Part shown: positions 16,608-27,060 of the stretch, one piece after another | Numbering within the stretch: position 1 is the first letter of the stretch | Layout of the letters: every line of letters begins with the position of its first letter | Source of the DNA: Qipengyuania flava | Lineage (GTDB): Bacteria; Pseudomonadota; Alphaproteobacteria; Sphingomonadales; Sphingomonadaceae | Length of the DNA stretch: 64,000 nucleotides | Assembly: GCF_011762005.1 (NCBI RefSeq) | Contig: NZ_JAASQU010000001.1 | Span: 1,109,974 to 1,173,973, forward strand | Reading direction: 5' to 3' | The notes under the pieces: model-generated | What the model saw: only the letters and a program-made list of their open reading frames with translations | Database searches by the model: none | Told to the model about the DNA's origin: nothing | Made by a program: the position numbers and the translations under genes

Positions 16608-17786
16608 ATGACCACGACCCTTCCCGCAACCGACTGGACAGCCCGCGACAATCTCGCCCGGCTGGTCGATGCGCTCGGTCCCGACGACATCCGCTGGGTG
16701 GGCGGTTGCGTGCGCGATACGCTGCTCGGGCTCGCGTCGAACGATATCGATGCGGCGACCCGCCACTCGCCCGCGACCGTGATCGACCGGTGCAAGGCGG
16801 CAGGCATTCGCACGATCCCCACGGGGATCGACCATGGCACGGTGACAGCCGTGTTCGACGACGGCAATGTCGAGATCACCACGCTGCGGCGCGATGTCGA
16901 GACCGACGGGCGCCACGCCACGATCGCCTTCAGCCAGGAATGGCGCGACGATGCGGCGCGGCGGGATTTCACCATCAACGCGCTTTATGCGCATCCGCTG
17001 ACGCTGGCGGTGGACGATTATTTCGGCGGCCTCGACGATCTCGCCGCACGCCGCGTGCGCTTCATCGGCGATGCGGCGACCCGTATCCGTGAAGACCATC
17101 TGCGCATTTTGCGGTATTTCCGCTTCGCCACGCGGTTCGGCGACGAGTGGGATGCCCAAGCGAGTGCGGCCTGCCAGGCGCTGGCCCCGACGTTGAAGGG
17201 GCTGAGCCGCGAACGCGTAGGCGCTGAACTGCAAAACCTGCTCACGCTCCCCGATCCGGCGCCCACCGTGCATCGCATGCGCGAACTCGGCGTGCTGCAG
17301 GAAATCCTGCCCGAAAGCGGCGCGCGCGAAGTGCATGAGCTTGCCCGGCTCGTCGAGACCGAGCGCGATGCGGCATTGGCCCCCGATGCGATGCGCCGAA
17401 TGGCCGCCTTGCTTCCGCCGATCGTACCGGTGGCTGAAGCCGTCGCCGCGCGGCTGCGGCTGTCGCGCGCGCAGCGCGACCGGCTGACCTGCGTCGCACG
17501 CCGCGATACCGAAGACGCCGGGCATCCTCGCGGACTCGCCTATAGCGTCGGGATCGAATGCGCGCTCGATCGCCTGCTCCTGGCCGGGGCCGATACGTCG
17601 CCCTTGAAGGGCTGGGAGGTCCCGGTCTTTCCGCTCAAGGGCGGCGAAATCGTCGCGCGCGGGGTTGCCAGGGGTCCCGAAGTGGCGCGTCTGCTACAGG
17701 CCATCGAGCGTCGCTGGATCGACGAACACTTTCCTTCCCGCGCACGCGTCGTGGAAATGCTCGACGAGAGCCTGCACGACGGCTGA
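16608..17786 (+). CDS. cca: CCA tRNA nucleotidyltransferase / poly(A) polymerase family
   Basis: This 392-residue class II nucleotidyltransferase-fold protein has the signature WVGGCVRDTLLG followed by the metal-binding DIDAA, then RRDFTINALYA and REDHLRILRYFRFATRFG. These define the tRNA CCA-adding/poly(A) polymerase family. A CCA-adding role is most likely. The single tRNA gene in this window already encodes CCA, so a repair function is expected at least for that one. The ATG at 16608 fits the family length. Its NUDIX neighbour upstream is a frequent partner in sphingomonads, as far as I know. Confidence 0.88.
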   Translation: MTTTLPATDWTARDNLARLVDALGPDDIRWVGGCVRDTLLGLASNDIDAATRHSPATVIDRCKAAGIRTIPTGIDHGTVTAVFDDGNVEITTLRRDVETDGRHATIAFSQEWRDDAARRDFTINALYAHPLTLAVDDYFGGLDDLAARRVRFIGDAATRIREDHLRILRYFRFATRFGDEWDAQASAACQALAPTLKGLSRERVGAELQNLLTLPDPAPTVHRMRELGVLQEILPESGAREVHELARLVETERDAALAPDAMRRMAALLPPIVPVAEAVAARLRLSRAQRDRLTCVARRDTEDAGHPRGLAYSVGIECALDRLLLAGADTSPLKGWEVPVFPLKGGEIVARGVARGPEVARLLQAIERRWIDEHFPSRARVVEMLDESLHDG

Positions 17787-17819
17787 ACCGCGCCGAACGC
17801 GGGCTTCAGGCTGAATTAA

Positions 17820-17832
17820 GCTGCAATGCAGC
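17820..17832. other. Short perfect palindrome downstream of cca
   Basis: GCTGCA-A-TGCAGC is a perfect 6-bp palindrome 33 bases after the cca stop. The rest of the 17787-18014 gap is AT-richer and should hold the promoter of the next gene. There is no T-run, so it is not a standard terminator. Confidence 0.3.
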
Positions 17833-18014
17833 ATAAGGTCCACGCGGTTGCACAAAAAAGCAATCCGTGAAATAGAGTACCCGTTCTCCCTTGGGGACTT
17901 ACGGGTGGCGCAGGACATTTTTCTCGCCCGCTCTTTCCAGTTTGATCGGCTTAATCGCGCGTTTCGCGTGTGGGAAAGCCGCGTGTTTCACATAACAAGT
18001 CTTGGAGTTGCAGA

Positions 18015-18572
18015 ATGAAAATCGCGAAGCTGGCCCTTGCCGCTGCCGCCCTCACCACCACCGCCGCGGTCGCTCCGACAGTTGCCACCGCGCAGGAAGC
18101 CGCCGCAGTCACTGCCGGTGCCACCGTCTACGGCAATGACGGTGCCGAAATCGGTACTGTCGAAAGCATCGACGGCGAAACCGCGATCCTCGTGGTCGAC
18201 GGCATGAAGGCTCCCGTTCCCGCAGCCGCCTTCGGCACGGGCGAACAGGGCGCGACGCTGAACGCCACCAAGGCGCAGATCGTCGGCATGCTTCAGGCCG
18301 CGCAGCAGCAGGCGATGGCCAAGCGCGATGCCGCGCTGGTTGTCGGCGCCGAAGCCGTGACCGCCAAGAACGCCCCGCTCGGCACCGTGCTGGAAATCGA
18401 AGGCGACAACGTCATCATCGCCCGTGGCGGTGATGAAACCAAGAAGATCACGCTGCTGCGTGAACACTTCGCCGCTGCGCCCGATGGCAGCCTGATGGCG
18501 CTGATGACCAATGCGCAGATCGACGCTGCAATGGCCTCTGCGGCCCCGGCCGCCGACACCACCGGCGAATAA
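18015..18572 (+). CDS. Exported hypothetical protein, alanine-rich with two PRC-like repeats
   Basis: This 185-residue protein has a clear signal peptide (about 1-25, ending near ATAQ). The mature part contains two similar units: ATVYGNDGAEIGTVESIDGE at about 36-55 and AVTAKNAPLGTVLEIEGDN at about 118-136. Each resembles the beta-barrel of PRC or YajC-like small domains. I know no function. It has its own promoter region and is followed by a strong bidirectional terminator, so it is probably a monocistronic, well-expressed gene. Confidence 0.75.
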   Translation: MKIAKLALAAAALTTTAAVAPTVATAQEAAAVTAGATVYGNDGAEIGTVESIDGETAILVVDGMKAPVPAAAFGTGEQGATLNATKAQIVGMLQAAQQQAMAKRDAALVVGAEAVTAKNAPLGTVLEIEGDNVIIARGGDETKKITLLREHFAAAPDGSLMALMTNAQIDAAMASAAPAADTTGE

Positions 18573-18600
18573 GCGCGCAGCTTTCGGGCTATCGAAATAA

Positions 18601-18634
18601 GGGCCGGAGGCGAGCGATCGCCTCCGGTCCTTTT
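18601..18634 (+). terminator. Strong rho-independent terminator, probably bidirectional
   Basis: A 13-bp stem (18601-18613 with 18618-18630, one G-U pair) closes on a GCGA tetraloop and is followed by TTTT. On the opposite strand the stem is followed by TTATTT, so it can also end the convergent parC transcript. Confidence 0.9.
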
Positions 18635-18700
18635 CGTTGGAAAGTCTCTCTTGCGCGGGCTGGCGGCTTCCATCGCCAGCCAGCGGCTGTTCCGTAGATT

Positions 18701-20992
18701 TCAGCCGAACTTGTTGTCGCGCGGGAAACCCTGCGGCGGCATGCGCCCGGCCCCGCCACGCGCGACCTTCCACTGCCACATTTCGCCTTCGGTCCGCGTG
18801 CGCCCTTCCTTGCCGCCCATGGTCCAGCTGAGCCCGTCGGCCAGCGTGAAAGTGGTCGCGTCGGACAGGCCACCATCGCGATAGCGTTGCAGGGTTACGC
18901 CCTGCCCGCGCGCGAGCTGCGGCAATTCCTCCAGGTTGAACACCACCAGCTTCCGATTGTCGCCCACCACCGCGACATGATCGTGGCCGTCCTCGATCGC
19001 ATGCGCGACGACCAGTTTGGCATCGCCCTTGAGATTGACCACCTGGCGTCCCTTGCGCGTCTCGGCGAGCAAGTCGTCGGTCGTCGCACCGAAACCCTTG
19101 CCCGTATCGGCCGCGAGCAGCAGGCGCTGGCCGGGCTTGTGGACGATCACCGCGACGATCTGCGCAGTGGCATCGATGTCAAGCGTGTTGCGCACCGGCT
19201 CGCCGAAGCCGCGCGCGCCGGGCAGCTTGTCCGCGCCCAGTGTGAAGAACCGTCCCTTGTCGGTCGCCAGCAGCAGTTTGTCGGTGGTCTGCGCATGCAG
19301 CACATAGGCGGGCGCATCGCCTTCCTTGTACTTGAACTCCTGGTCCAGCGGCAGGTGCCCCTTGGCCCCCCGCACCCAGCCCTTCTGCGACAGGATGATG
19401 GTGACCGGTTCCTTCTCGATCATCGCATCCATGCTGAATTCCACCGCGGGTGCGGCTTCCGCGATCGTGGTCCGCCGACGGCCGAGTTCGGTCTCGGGCC
19501 CGTATTCCTTGCGCAGCGCACTGAGATCGCGCTTCAGCCGCGTGCGCTGCCGCGCCGGGCTGCCAAGCAGCTTCTCCAGCTCCTCCTGCTCCTTGAGCAG
19601 GTCGTCCTTCTCGCCGCGCAGTTGCATTTCTTCCAGCTTGCGCAAGCTGCGCAGCCGCATGTTGAGGATCGCCTCGGCCTGGCGGTCGGTGAGGCTGAAC
19701 TCTTCCATCATGACCGCCTTCGGATCGTCCTCGTAGCGGATGATCTCGATCACGCGGTCGAGGTTGAGGAAGGCGGTGATGTACCCTTCAACCAGTTCCA
19801 GCCGCCGCGCGATCTGTTCCAGCCGGTGCCGGCTGCGGCGCTGGAGGATGTCGATCTGGCTGGCGACCCAGTTGTTGAGCAGCTCCTTCAGCCCCATCAC
19901 CATCGGCGTGCGATTGGCGTCGAGCACGTTGAGGTTGAGCCCGAAACGGGTCTCGAGATCGGTCAGCTTGTAGAGGCTTTCCTTGAGCAGTTCCGGGTCG
20001 ACATTGCGGCTGCGCGGGACCAGCACGATGCGGATCTGCGCGTCGCTCTCGTCGCGCACGTCCTCGAGTATGGGCAGCTTCTTGTCCGCGATCGCAGCGG
20101 CGATCTGCTCGATTAGCTTGCCCTTGGCGACCTGGTAGGGAATCTCGCTGATGACCAGCTGCCATTGGCCGCCACCAAGACGTTCGATGCCCGCTTCGCG
20201 ATCTTCCGCCTTCTCGGCTTCGGCGGCATGGAAGCGCCCGCGCACGCGGAAGCTGCCGCGCCCTGTCTCATAGGCCTGTGCAACCGCATCGGCGCTTTCG
20301 GCGACAATCCCACCGGTGGCGAAATCGGGCCCCTTGAACAGTTCCATCAGCCGCGCGTGTTCGACATGCGGATTGTCGATCACCTCGAGCGTCGCATCGA
20401 CGATCTCGGCGACATTGTGGCTCGGTATATTGGTCGCCATGCCCACAGCGATCCCGCTGGCGCCATTGGCGAGCAGGTTGGGGAACAGGCCGGGCATGAT
20501 CTCCGGCTCTTCTTCCTCATTGTTGTAGGTCGGGATGAAATCGACCGTGCCTGCGTCGAGGCCTTCCATCAGGCGCATTGCGGTCTTCGTCAGCCGCGCC
20601 TCGGTATAGCGATAGGCGGCGGCGTTATCGCCGTCGATATTGCCGAAGTTCCCCTGCCCTTCGACCAGCGGGTAGCGCAGCGCAAAATCCTGCGCGAGCC
20701 GGACCATCGCATCATAGGCCGCAGTGTCGCCATGCGGGTGGTACTTGCCGATCACCTCGCCCACCACGCGTGCCGATTTCTTGAATCCGCTGGAGGGGTC
20801 GAGCTTGAGCTGGCGCATGGTCCACAGCAAGCGGCGATGGACCGGCTTCAGCCCGTCGCGCAGGTCGGGCAGCGACCGTGCGGTGATGGTGGAGAGCGCA
20901 TAGACGAGGTATCGCTCGGACAGCGCGCTGTCGAAGGGCGCATCGACGATCGCGTCGAAGGGGTCGGAATCGGTGATTTCGTCGGCGGACAT
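18701..20992 (-). CDS. parC: DNA topoisomerase IV subunit A
   Basis: ParC cuts and rejoins DNA to decatenate daughter chromosomes together with ParE. The 763-residue protein has the winged-helix breakage domain with [17 protein letters not shown] (quinolone-resistance region, Thr90 at the usual Ser/Thr position). The active-site tyrosine is Tyr129 (YRYTEARL). The tower, coiled coil (about 410-480) and a C-terminal beta-pinwheel (about 510-750) follow. The shorter, weakly repeated C-terminal region distinguishes it from GyrA. The ATG at 20992 gives [27 protein letters not shown] element upstream could be its -10 box. ParE is not in the window. Confidence 0.93.
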   Translation of the reverse strand: MSADEITDSDPFDAIVDAPFDSALSERYLVYALSTITARSLPDLRDGLKPVHRRLLWTMRQLKLDPSSGFKKSARVVGEVIGKYHPHGDTAAYDAMVRLAQDFALRYPLVEGQGNFGNIDGDNAAAYRYTEARLTKTAMRLMEGLDAGTVDFIPTYNNEEEEPEIMPGLFPNLLANGASGIAVGMATNIPSHNVAEIVDATLEVIDNPHVEHARLMELFKGPDFATGGIVAESADAVAQAYETGRGSFRVRGRFHAAEAEKAEDREAGIERLGGGQWQLVISEIPYQVAKGKLIEQIAAAIADKKLPILEDVRDESDAQIRIVLVPRSRNVDPELLKESLYKLTDLETRFGLNLNVLDANRTPMVMGLKELLNNWVASQIDILQRRSRHRLEQIARRLELVEGYITAFLNLDRVIEIIRYEDDPKAVMMEEFSLTDRQAEAILNMRLRSLRKLEEMQLRGEKDDLLKEQEELEKLLGSPARQRTRLKRDLSALRKEYGPETELGRRRTTIAEAAPAVEFSMDAMIEKEPVTIILSQKGWVRGAKGHLPLDQEFKYKEGDAPAYVLHAQTTDKLLLATDKGRFFTLGADKLPGARGFGEPVRNTLDIDATAQIVAVIVHKPGQRLLLAADTGKGFGATTDDLLAETRKGRQVVNLKGDAKLVVAHAIEDGHDHVAVVGDNRKLVVFNLEELPQLARGQGVTLQRYRDGGLSDATTFTLADGLSWTMGGKEGRTRTEGEMWQWKVARGGAGRMPPQGFPRDNKFG

Positions 20993-21114
20993 GGTCGAGG
21001 ACTAGCAACCCCCGCGCATCGCGACGAGATGGCATTCGCCACATATAGGCAGGTTTTTTGGCCGCCCGGCGCCTCACTGCCAAGCCGCTGCCGCTAAGCC
21101 CCCGGCGATGCTGG

Positions 21115-21717
21115 TCAGAGGTAACCGAAGGTCAGCCAGCAGCCGAGCGTGCGCAGCGCGGCCTTGATCGTCATACCCGGCGCGTTGATCCCGAGGCACT
21201 TGACGATCTCCCAGGCGCGGCTGCGGCGCTGTTCGATCATCCGGTGCCGGTTTTGGCAGCGGATCATCTGGCCGACGGTGGTGCTGATGCCCGCCTTGAT
21301 CACGCAACCGAAAGCGGGTTCGGGGACCGGCAGCGACTGGATCGCCGTTTCGATCGCCTGGTCCAGCCCCGCCGCGTCGAGCAGGTCGCGCGCGGCCTGG
21401 TCGATCGCATCACCCTGCTCGATGTCGTCATGCGGCCCCACTTCTGAATCCTCGCGCGCAGGCAATCCTTCGAAGGATTCCAGATCGAGATAGATCAGCG
21501 CCTGTTCGGGCAGAATAATCGCCAGCCGACGCTCGAAGGATTCGAGCCGTACCAGCGCGGTTAGTTCGATATCCTCGCCACCATCGACATGACGGATTGC
21601 GACGACGCTGGTTTCGACCTTCCCGTCGTTGAGGATCGCACTGTGCACGTCGACGTCCAGCCGGAGCGTGTAGCGATTGCCCCTGCCGTCTCTGATTTCT
21701 TTCTCGCCGAGTATCAT
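21115..21717 (-). CDS. Hypothetical protein with cysteine/arginine-rich C-terminus
   Basis: I do not recognise this 200-residue protein. Residues 1-110 look like a beta-rich domain (RYTLRLDVDVHSAILNDG, ELTALVRLESFERRLAI). Residues 110-200 are helical with cysteines in FGCVIK, IRCQN, VKCLG and LGCWL, which could bind metal or form a redox site. It lies 122 bases upstream of parC on the same strand and diverges from the DJ-1-type gene. Codon usage matches its neighbours. Confidence 0.6.
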   Translation of the reverse strand: MILGEKEIRDGRGNRYTLRLDVDVHSAILNDGKVETSVVAIRHVDGGEDIELTALVRLESFERRLAIILPEQALIYLDLESFEGLPAREDSEVGPHDDIEQGDAIDQAARDLLDAAGLDQAIETAIQSLPVPEPAFGCVIKAGISTTVGQMIRCQNRHRMIEQRRSRAWEIVKCLGINAPGMTIKAALRTLGCWLTFGYL

Positions 21718-21917
21718 CCGATCCTCCCGCTGCCTGCCCCTTGCTGATCGTCTTGCGCGTCCCCGGTCCAGCGCAACAAGGTCCGATCCGGATTAAAGTT
21801 ACCCACCCGTTCCCCGGCGTGCGACCCATCGCGCCTCAGCGTCGCCTCATAGAGCGCGGCGGAACAGCGCCATCTCTCCGCGCGTTCCATGGGCAATACA
21901 AAATCAAGGAGTTTCCC

Positions 21918-22475
21918 ATGACCAAGCGCGTAATGATCCTCGCCACCGATGGCTTCGAACAGTCCGAACTGATGAAGCCCAAGGCCAATCTGGAGAAGGC
22001 GGGTATCGAAACCGTCGTCGTCAGCCTCGAGGAAGGTTCGATCCGCGGCTGGGACGAAAAGAACTGGGGCGAAAGCGTCGCCGTCGACAAGACTGTCGAC
22101 GCGATCGAAAATTGCGACGGCTATGACGCGCTGCTGCTGCCCGGTGGCCAGATCAACCCCGACATCCTGCGGATGAACGAGCGCGCGGTGGCCATCGTGC
22201 GCGAATTCGCCATGGCCAACAAGCCGATCGCCGCCATCTGCCATGCGCCGTGGCTGCTCGCGGAAGCCGATGTGGTCAAGGGCAAGACCGTGACCAGCTG
22301 GCCCTCGATCCGGACCGATCTCAAGAACGCCGGCGCGACTGTGGTTGACCAGGAAGTCGCGCAGGACGGCAAGATCATCACCAGTCGCAACCCCGGCGAC
22401 ATTCCGGCCTTCAGCAAGGCATTGATCGAGATGCTCGGCGAAACGGTCGAGCAGGACCAACTCGAAGCCGCCTGA
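21918..22475 (+). CDS. Type 1 glutamine amidotransferase-like protein, PfpI/DJ-1 family
   Basis: This 185-residue DJ-1/PfpI-fold protein starts KRVMILATDGFEQSEL with the conserved Glu. The nucleophile elbow is AAICHAPWLLAEADVVKG, with Cys near 107 followed by His. LPGGQINPD is also typical. Members act as deglycases, chaperones or intracellular peptidases; the exact activity here is not settled. The ATG at 21918 follows AAGGAG. It is a single gene closed by its own terminator at 22502. Confidence 0.88.
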   Translation: MTKRVMILATDGFEQSELMKPKANLEKAGIETVVVSLEEGSIRGWDEKNWGESVAVDKTVDAIENCDGYDALLLPGGQINPDILRMNERAVAIVREFAMANKPIAAICHAPWLLAEADVVKGKTVTSWPSIRTDLKNAGATVVDQEVAQDGKIITSRNPGDIPAFSKALIEMLGETVEQDQLEAA

Positions 22476-22501
22476 ACCGGCACATTATGTTCACAGCGAG
22501 G

Positions 22502-22531
22502 GCCCCGCCGCAGCGATGCGGTGGGGCTTTT
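22502..22531 (+). terminator. Rho-independent terminator after the DJ-1-type gene
   Basis: An 11-bp stem (GCCCCGCCGCA pairing with TGCGGTGGGGC, one G-U pair) closes on a GCGA tetraloop at 22513-22516 and runs into TTTT at 22528-22531. It lies 26 bases after the stop codon. Confidence 0.9.
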
Positions 22532-22537
22532 GCGTGG

Positions 22538-22863
22538 CTAGAACCGCCGCATGTCATGGCTCTCGGCCGGAATGCGGATTTCGAGGCCGTCGAGTTCGGG
22601 CGTGAGATCGATCTGACAGGACAGGCGGCTGGTGCGCGCGACGCCGGCGGCGAGATCGAGCATGTCCTCTTCCTCTTCGCTGGCCTCCTCCAAGCGGTCG
22701 AACCAATCCTCCGCGACGATGACATGGCAGGTGGAACAGGCCATCTGCCCCTCGCACGTGCCTTCGAGCGGCAACCCCGCCGCCTGCGCCACGCGCAACA
22801 GATTGTCGCCCGGCTCGGCATTGGCCGAGACCCTTTCGCCGCCTGACGTGACGAATTCGACCT

Positions 22864-22867
<4 letters not shown>
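22538..22867 (-). CDS. [2Fe-2S] ferredoxin, adrenodoxin type
   Basis: This 109-residue ferredoxin has ligand cysteines 38, 44, 47 and 84 in the pattern C-x5-C-x2-C-x36-C (TCEGQMACSTCH, LSCQI). This is the adrenodoxin/Isc-type [2Fe-2S] family. The GTG start at 22867 overlaps the stop of the cysteine desulfurase as GTGA. With two cysteine desulfurases upstream it most likely supplies electrons for Fe-S cluster assembly, though an oxygenase partner elsewhere cannot be excluded. Confidence 0.92.
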
Positions 22868-23940
<1,073 letters not shown>

Positions 23941-23956
23941 GTCGGCACCCCCACGC

Positions 23957-24045
23957 CGTCATCCCGGACTTGATCGGGGATCGGGCTTTTCTTCGCTTGC
24001 GCAGGCAATAGGAAACCTGACCCCTGCTCGGTCGCCGGGGCGACG
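23957..24045. repeat. Divergent copy of the paired palindromic repeat
   Basis: This stretch lies between the two desulfurase genes. It begins with a CGTCATCCCGGACTTGATC-type arm (23957 onward). About 45 bases later comes a degenerate second arm (GGTCGCCGGGGCGACG). It resembles the dispersed family seen in other gaps but is more diverged. Confidence 0.5.
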
Positions 24046-24067
24046 AGAATATTGGAGTCGGGGAGTG

Positions 24068-25165
24068 TCATGCCTTCGCCAACTCAAGCCAGACCTCGCA
24101 GAAGCGCTCGACCTCGGCGCGGGTCGTGTTCCAGCCGAGCGACACGCGGATCGTGTTGGCGGCGATCTCGGGTTCGACCTGCATGGCCTCCAGCACGCGG
24201 CTGGTCTTCATCGTGCCGCTCGAACAGGCGCTGCCCTGCGAGACGGCAATCCCCGCCATGTCGAAACGCATGACCTGCGCGGTGGCGCTCATGTTCGGCA
24301 TGGCGATGGCGCGGATATAGGGTGTCGGGTCGGACAGGCGATCCGCCAGCCAGGTGCCGCCGATCCTGCGGCATTCCCCGGCCAGAGTATCGAGCGGTTC
24401 GAAGACCCGCGGATCGAGATAGGTTTCGCCGCAAGCCTCGAGCGCCGCCGCCATGCTGAGCACGCCGGGCATGTTCTCGGTTCCGCGCCGGTAGCCGCGC
24501 TCCTGCCCTCCAATGGGGGCGAGCATGGCGTAGTCCTTCACCAGCAGCGCGCCGACGCCGATCGGCCCGCCGAACTTGTGCGCCGAGACGATCGCTATCT
24601 CGCAGTCGGGCACATCGAACCGCCCCGCACCCTGCGCGCAATCGACCAGCAGCAGCCCGTCCTCCGCCTGCACGAGCCGCGCGATCGCCGCGATATCCTG
24701 TCGATTGCCGGTTTCCGAATTGACCTGCTGAACCGCCACCAGCGGCCGTTCGCGTTGCACCGCCTCGGCCAGATTGTCGTGATCGAGCGCGCCATCGCCC
24801 AGCACGGGCAGGCGTTCGGCGGCGGGGGCTGCCTGCAGGATGCAATCGTGCTCCACCGTGCTCACCAGCCGGGCGCCAGCCTGCGCATGGTGCAAAGCCA
24901 GCGCTGCCGCCTCGCTTGCTCCGGAAGTGAAAATCACCTCGCCCTGCCAGCCGAGCGCCGCCTTCACCCGGTCGCGCGCATCTTCGAGCAGGCTGCGCGC
25001 CTTGCGGCCGGCGGCGTGCGGGCTGGAAGGATTGGCCCAGTGATGGAAGCCCTGCTCCATCGCCGCCCATGCTTCGTGGCGCAGCGGCGTGGTGGCAGCA
25101 TGGTCGAGATAGATGCGGTCCGCGATGATGATACGTGCTCGAAATGATTGCGATTTGGTGGGCAA
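24068..25165 (-). CDS. Cysteine desulfurase (first of two in tandem)
   Basis: This 365-residue NifS/IscS-type enzyme carries IYLDHAATTPLRHEA near the start, PLP lysine in SAHKFGGPIGVGAL and the cysteine loop SQGSACSSGTMKTSRVL. The only standard start upstream of the conserved IYLDHAATT is a TTG at 25165, so the first 17 residues are unsure. It is clearly a paralogue of the next gene rather than a recent duplicate, because the sequences differ throughout. Together with the downstream desulfurase and ferredoxin it forms a sulfur-mobilising cluster. Confidence 0.88.
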   Translation of the reverse strand: MPTKSQSFRARIIIADRIYLDHAATTPLRHEAWAAMEQGFHHWANPSSPHAAGRKARSLLEDARDRVKAALGWQGEVIFTSGASEAAALALHHAQAGARLVSTVEHDCILQAAPAAERLPVLGDGALDHDNLAEAVQRERPLVAVQQVNSETGNRQDIAAIARLVQAEDGLLLVDCAQGAGRFDVPDCEIAIVSAHKFGGPIGVGALLVKDYAMLAPIGGQERGYRRGTENMPGVLSMAAALEACGETYLDPRVFEPLDTLAGECRRIGGTWLADRLSDPTPYIRAIAMPNMSATAQVMRFDMAGIAVSQGSACSSGTMKTSRVLEAMQVEPEIAANTIRVSLGWNTTRAEVERFCEVWLELAKA

Positions 25166-25242
25166 ACCCTATATAGCGCGCCACTTCGCGCAAAGCCCCG
25201 TCCGGCGCAAGCGCTCCAATTTTCGACCAGGGTACACCTCCC

Positions 25243-25899
25243 ATGCCGACCGTGATCTTTCCCGGCCCCGAAGGCCGCCTCGAAGGCCGTTTCTCCCCCG
25301 CCCCGCGCCCGCGCGCACCGGTGGCGATGATCCTCCACCCGCACCCGCAGGGCGGCGGCACGATGAACGAACAGATCACGCAGCGGCTCTACAAGACCTT
25401 CGTCAATCGCGGCTTTGCCACGCTGCGCTTCAATTTCCGCGGCGTCGGGCGCAGCCAGGGCAGCTTCGACAATGGCGTGGGCGAATTGTCCGACGCGGCC
25501 AGCGCGCTCGACTGGGTGCAGCAGGTCCATCCCGAAGCACAGGTGACTTGGGTCGCCGGCGTCAGCTTCGGCGCGCTGATCGGCATGCAGCTGCTGATGC
25601 GCCGTCCCGAGATCCGCGGCTGGCTGTCGATCGGCGCACCCGCCAGCATGTACGATTTCTCCTTCCTCGCCCCCTGCCCTGCGAGCGGCATCTTCATCCA
25701 CGGCGCGCAGGATACGGTCGTGCAGCCGCAGGCGGTCACCAAGCTGGTCGAGAAACTGCGCACGCAGAAGCACATCACAGTGCATCACGAAGAAATTCCG
25801 CGTGCGAACCACTTCTTCGAAAACGAGCAGGAAGAGCTGATGAAGTCGGTCGACAATTACCTCGACTTCCGCCTCGACCCGAGCTGTCCGATCACCTGA
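25243..25899 (+). CDS. Alpha/beta hydrolase
   Basis: This 218-residue cytoplasmic protein resembles the small YfbB/dienelactone-hydrolase-like group. It has HPHPQGGGTM near 32-41, the nucleophile elbow GVSFGA (Ser about 108), acid candidate in GAQDTVV and His in RANHFFEN. The fold and triad are complete. The substrate is unknown; relatives are annotated as generic hydrolases. It diverges from the cysteine desulfurase operon with a gap of 77 bases and is followed by a large hairpin. Confidence 0.85.
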   Translation: MPTVIFPGPEGRLEGRFSPAPRPRAPVAMILHPHPQGGGTMNEQITQRLYKTFVNRGFATLRFNFRGVGRSQGSFDNGVGELSDAASALDWVQQVHPEAQVTWVAGVSFGALIGMQLLMRRPEIRGWLSIGAPASMYDFSFLAPCPASGIFIHGAQDTVVQPQAVTKLVEKLRTQKHITVHHEEIPRANHFFENEQEELMKSVDNYLDFRLDPSCPIT

Positions 25900-25908
25900 T
25901 TGCGGTGC

Positions 25909-25948
25909 GCCGTGCGGGACCGGACCTCCGGTTCGAAACCCGTACGGC
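25909..25948 (+). terminator. Large two-part hairpin after the hydrolase gene
   Basis: An outer stem of 10 bp (GCCGTGCGGG with CCCGTACGGC) and an inner stem of 5 bp (ACCGG with CCGGT) lie 10 bases after the stop. There is no T-run, so it may be a weak terminator or an mRNA 3'-end stabiliser. Confidence 0.5.
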
Positions 25949-26064
25949 AACCAGCTAAGGTTTCGAAAAGAAACGCGAAATGTCTATGGAAAGATAGGGT
26001 AACGTTGTAACATCTTCAGCCTGAGGGGCGCAAAGCCCCCGGATTTGGAAGAGGAGTTACAGCC

Positions 26065-26724
26065 ATGTCCTATATCGACCAGAGCACGCGTCCATCGCCT
26101 GCCGGGATGGTCGCGGTGATCGGGGTCCATGCCGCGATCGGCGCGATTCTCGTTGCCGGGCTGACGGTTACCGGGACAATTCCCGCAATCATCACGTCGA
26201 CGGAAGCGACGAACATCCCGATCGAGCCGCCGCCGCCCACCCCGCCCGAGGCGATCGACCCGCAGCCGGCGCCCAAGGACACCACCGTCATCCACGCGCC
26301 CAAGCCGCCACGCGACTTCACCGTGCCCGATACCTATATCGAGACGACGCCCATCATCGTGCCGACCGTGCCGACCGTGCCCGGAACCGGCCTCGAGCTC
26401 CCGCGACCCGACCCGCGCCCCAGCTTCGATCCGGTTGGCGCCAAGCCGCGCAACGATCCCGGCGCGTGGCTGTCGACCGGCGATTACCGCCCCAGCTGGA
26501 TCCGCCGCGAGATGACCGGGCTGGCGCGGTTCCGTCTCGACATCGCCGCTACCGGGCGCGTAACCGACTGCGTGGTTACCGGATCGACGGGCCATGCGCC
26601 GCTCGACGCGGCGACCTGCAAGCTCGTATCGCAGCGCGCGCGGTTCGAACCTGCGCGTGGCGGGAATGGCGAGGCCGTGGCCGGCAGCTACGACGGCGCG
26701 GTGCTGTGGCAGCTGCCCGAATAG
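26065..26724 (+). CDS. TonB-like energy transducer
   Basis: This 219-residue protein has one N-terminal transmembrane helix (about 15-37), a proline-rich spacer (PIEPPPPTPPEAIDPQPAP and onward, about 52-140) and a TonB C-terminal domain (ARFRLDIAATGRVTDC, then ARFEPARGG). TonB links the proton gradient, through ExbB/ExbD, to outer-membrane receptors for iron complexes, sugars or B12. ExbBD are not in the window, so it is either an extra TonB or is partnered elsewhere. A strong AAGAGGAG site precedes the ATG. Confidence 0.88.
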   Translation: MSYIDQSTRPSPAGMVAVIGVHAAIGAILVAGLTVTGTIPAIITSTEATNIPIEPPPPTPPEAIDPQPAPKDTTVIHAPKPPRDFTVPDTYIETTPIIVPTVPTVPGTGLELPRPDPRPSFDPVGAKPRNDPGAWLSTGDYRPSWIRREMTGLARFRLDIAATGRVTDCVVTGSTGHAPLDAATCKLVSQRARFEPARGGNGEAVAGSYDGAVLWQLPE

Positions 26725-26730
26725 TCGGGT

Positions 26731-26940
26731 TCAGCGGACGCCCTGCTCGAGTCGTTCGAGCGGGGCCTCTCCGCCCGCGTCGGGGACCACCCAGATTGCC
26801 ACATTGACCAGAGCGACCACGGCCAGCAGCACCATCAGCAACGCGTTCTTTACATTGCCGGTGCGGCGCCACATCAGGAACGCGCCGACGACCAGCAGGA
26901 TCGCGGCGAGGACGGTGATCGAAAGCACGGTGTCGAGCAT
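26731..26940 (-). CDS. Small two-helix membrane protein, hypothetical
   Basis: The protein has 69 residues with two hydrophobic helices (about 5-23 and 32-51) separated by a basic turn (WRRTGNVKN). I see no recognised family motif. The stop lies 6 bases from the convergent tonB-like stop. The function is unknown. Confidence 0.65.
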   Translation of the reverse strand: MLDTVLSITVLAAILLVVGAFLMWRRTGNVKNALLMVLLAVVALVNVAIWVVPDAGGEAPLERLEQGVR

Positions 26941-27060
26941 CGCCCTCCCTTTAGCGGGTGCCGCGGCGCGTGCAAATCATCCGCGCCGGCCGATAACGAC
27001 GACACCGCCAGATCCGCGAGGGATTTGACAGACTTGCGCACGCATCGCACACCCGCGCCC

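Noticed and set aside
26020..26045. GGGGC/GCCCC hairpin before the tonB-like gene
   Set aside because: The stem is only 5 bp, common by chance in GC-rich DNA, and it has no T-run.
27025..27060. TTG start and a TTGACA -35-like element upstream of the DUF885 gene
   Set aside because: TTGACA lies too close to the ATG and lacks a matching -10; the TTG start would put 12 residues before the signal sequence.
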